A DNA stretch of 64,000 nt from JACCTU01 sp963809175. GTDB taxonomy: Bacteria; Actinomycetota; Thermoleophilia; Gaiellales; Gaiellaceae. The notes beneath the pieces are model-generated. The model was not told where the DNA came from. It searched no databases and was given only the letters and a program-made list of their open reading frames with translations. The position numbers and the translations under genes were made by a program. The DNA lies in NCBI GenBank assembly GCA_963809175.1, contig CAWEIK010000001.1:1488001-1552000 (forward strand), in the 5' to 3' direction. Every line of letters starts with the position of its first letter. Position 1 is the stretch's first letter. Below are positions 63,414 through 64,000 of this stretch, piece after piece.

Positions 63414-64000
63414 CTACCGGACCTGCTTGAGAACGGTGGTGTAGTGGAAGCGCGAACGCTTCGCCTGGGCCGCAGTGAGCGGCACGTAATCGGCGGCGTT
63501 CGCGATCTTGACCTGGTTGTTGAGCGCGAAGCCGATGAACGAGCGAACCGCAGCCCGCTTGAACGAGTCGCGCTTCGCGTAGATGTAGAGCCCGCGCGAG
63601 AGCGGCTTGTACGAGCGGTTCTGGACCGACGCCTTCGTTGCGTTGACGCAACCCGCGCCCGCATCGACCGCGACGGCGTTCAGGCGGCTCTTGTTCTCCT
63701 CGTAGTAGGAGAGGCCGAAGTAGCCGAGACCTCCGCGAGTACCGGACACGCCCTGCACGAGGATGTTGTCGTCCTCGCTCGCGGTGTAGTCCGAGCGGCT
63801 GGCCTTCGCCTTGCCGTTGATGAACTCGGTGAAGAAGTCGAACGTGCCGGAGTCCGTGCCGGGGCCGTACAGCTTGAGCGGAACGTCGGGGAAGCTCGAC
63901 CGAACGTCCTTCCAGTTGTCGACCTTCGAGCCGGTGTTCCAGACCTTCTTCAGCTCAGCAGTGGTCAGGCAGGTCGCCCACGTGTTCTGCTGGCTCGTCA
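63414..64000 (-). CDS. pstS: Second phosphate-binding protein PstS, 5' end outside the window
   Basis: The C-terminal 195 or so residues are visible in one clean frame: CLTTAELKKVWNTGSKVDNW, LKLYGPGTDSGTFDFFTEFI, GKAKASRSDYTASEDDN, QGVSGTRGGLGYFGLSYYEE and PLSRGLYIYAKRDSFKRAAV. It matches the first PstS (55533-56488) block for block with different residues, so it is a paralogue and not a duplicate by assembly. It lacks the frame breaks of the first copy. Signal peptide and start lie beyond base 64000. Confidence 0.93.
   Translation of the reverse strand, partial: TSQQNTWATCLTTAELKKVWNTGSKVDNWKDVRSSFPDVPLKLYGPGTDSGTFDFFTEFINGKAKASRSDYTASEDDNILVQGVSGTRGGLGYFGLSYYEENKSRLNAVAVDAGAGCVNATKASVQNRSYKPLSRGLYIYAKRDSFKRAAVRSFIGFALNNQVKIANAADYVPLTAAQAKRSRFHYTTVLKQVR

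Overview
The window is very GC-rich, dense DNA with many GTG starts and four-base start/stop overlaps. The gene content points to an actinomycete-grade bacterium: DivIC followed by DUF501, a CysO/CysM/Mec cysteine module, a CcdA/TlpA/CcmH cytochrome c set, and phosphate operators built from 11-bp GTTCACC-type repeats. A deep-branching actinobacterium such as Thermoleophilia (Gaiellales-like) fits best. That placement is inferred from protein style and gene order, not from a marker search. No mobile element, prophage, CRISPR array or rRNA was seen. Both edges cut a gene: metG on the left and a second pstS on the right.

Layout. 1-17 kb is housekeeping: metG-tatD-rsmA-ispE, tRNA-Gln, glmU-prs, rplY-pth-mfd, a parvulin lipoprotein, mazG-eno and pyk. 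17-25 kb holds divIC, DUF501, a MerR-type/receiver fusion, a PAP2 phosphatase, small membrane proteins, a three-GAF SpoIIE phosphatase and a spermidine-synthase-like membrane protein. 25-31 kb holds GDPD, an L,D-transpeptidase, cytochrome c maturation genes, ferredoxin and a flavoprotein. 31-36 kb holds a two-component pair, a radical SAM gene divergent from a metallo-beta-lactamase, and a CorC-type protein. 36-45 kb is a sugar (probably pentose) uptake and catabolism operon. 45-48 kb is the minus-strand rhodanese-ThiF/CysO/CysM/Mec operon for protein-bound-sulfide cysteine synthesis. 48-52 kb carries the principal sigma factor, a secreted acidic protein, an M20 peptidase and an HxlR regulator. 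52-64 kb is a phosphate/polyphosphate island: pstSCAB-phoU, a RimK-like ligase, phoR/phoB, ppk-ppx, a Nudix hydrolase, a CHAD protein and a second pstS.

How parts work together. PhoR/PhoB would sense phosphate and act through three 11-bp repeat arrays upstream of pstS, upstream of phoB and next to the RimK-like gene. Ppk, Ppx and the CHAD protein would make, degrade and bind polyphosphate. The sugar operon couples a binding protein, ATPase and permease to two dehydrogenases, an isomerase-like TIM barrel and a xylulokinase-like kinase.

Quality note. At least 18 conserved genes or gene segments are broken by what look like single-base insertions, concentrated between 44 and 59.4 kb. Nearly all shifts go in the same direction, which points to consensus errors rather than gene decay. 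I report such genes as one CDS over their full span and give the approximate break. Regulatory notes recur: TANNNT -10 elements sit 6-10 nt before start codons (probable leaderless transcripts), and five convergent pairs end in an interlocked CTAG or CTAA.
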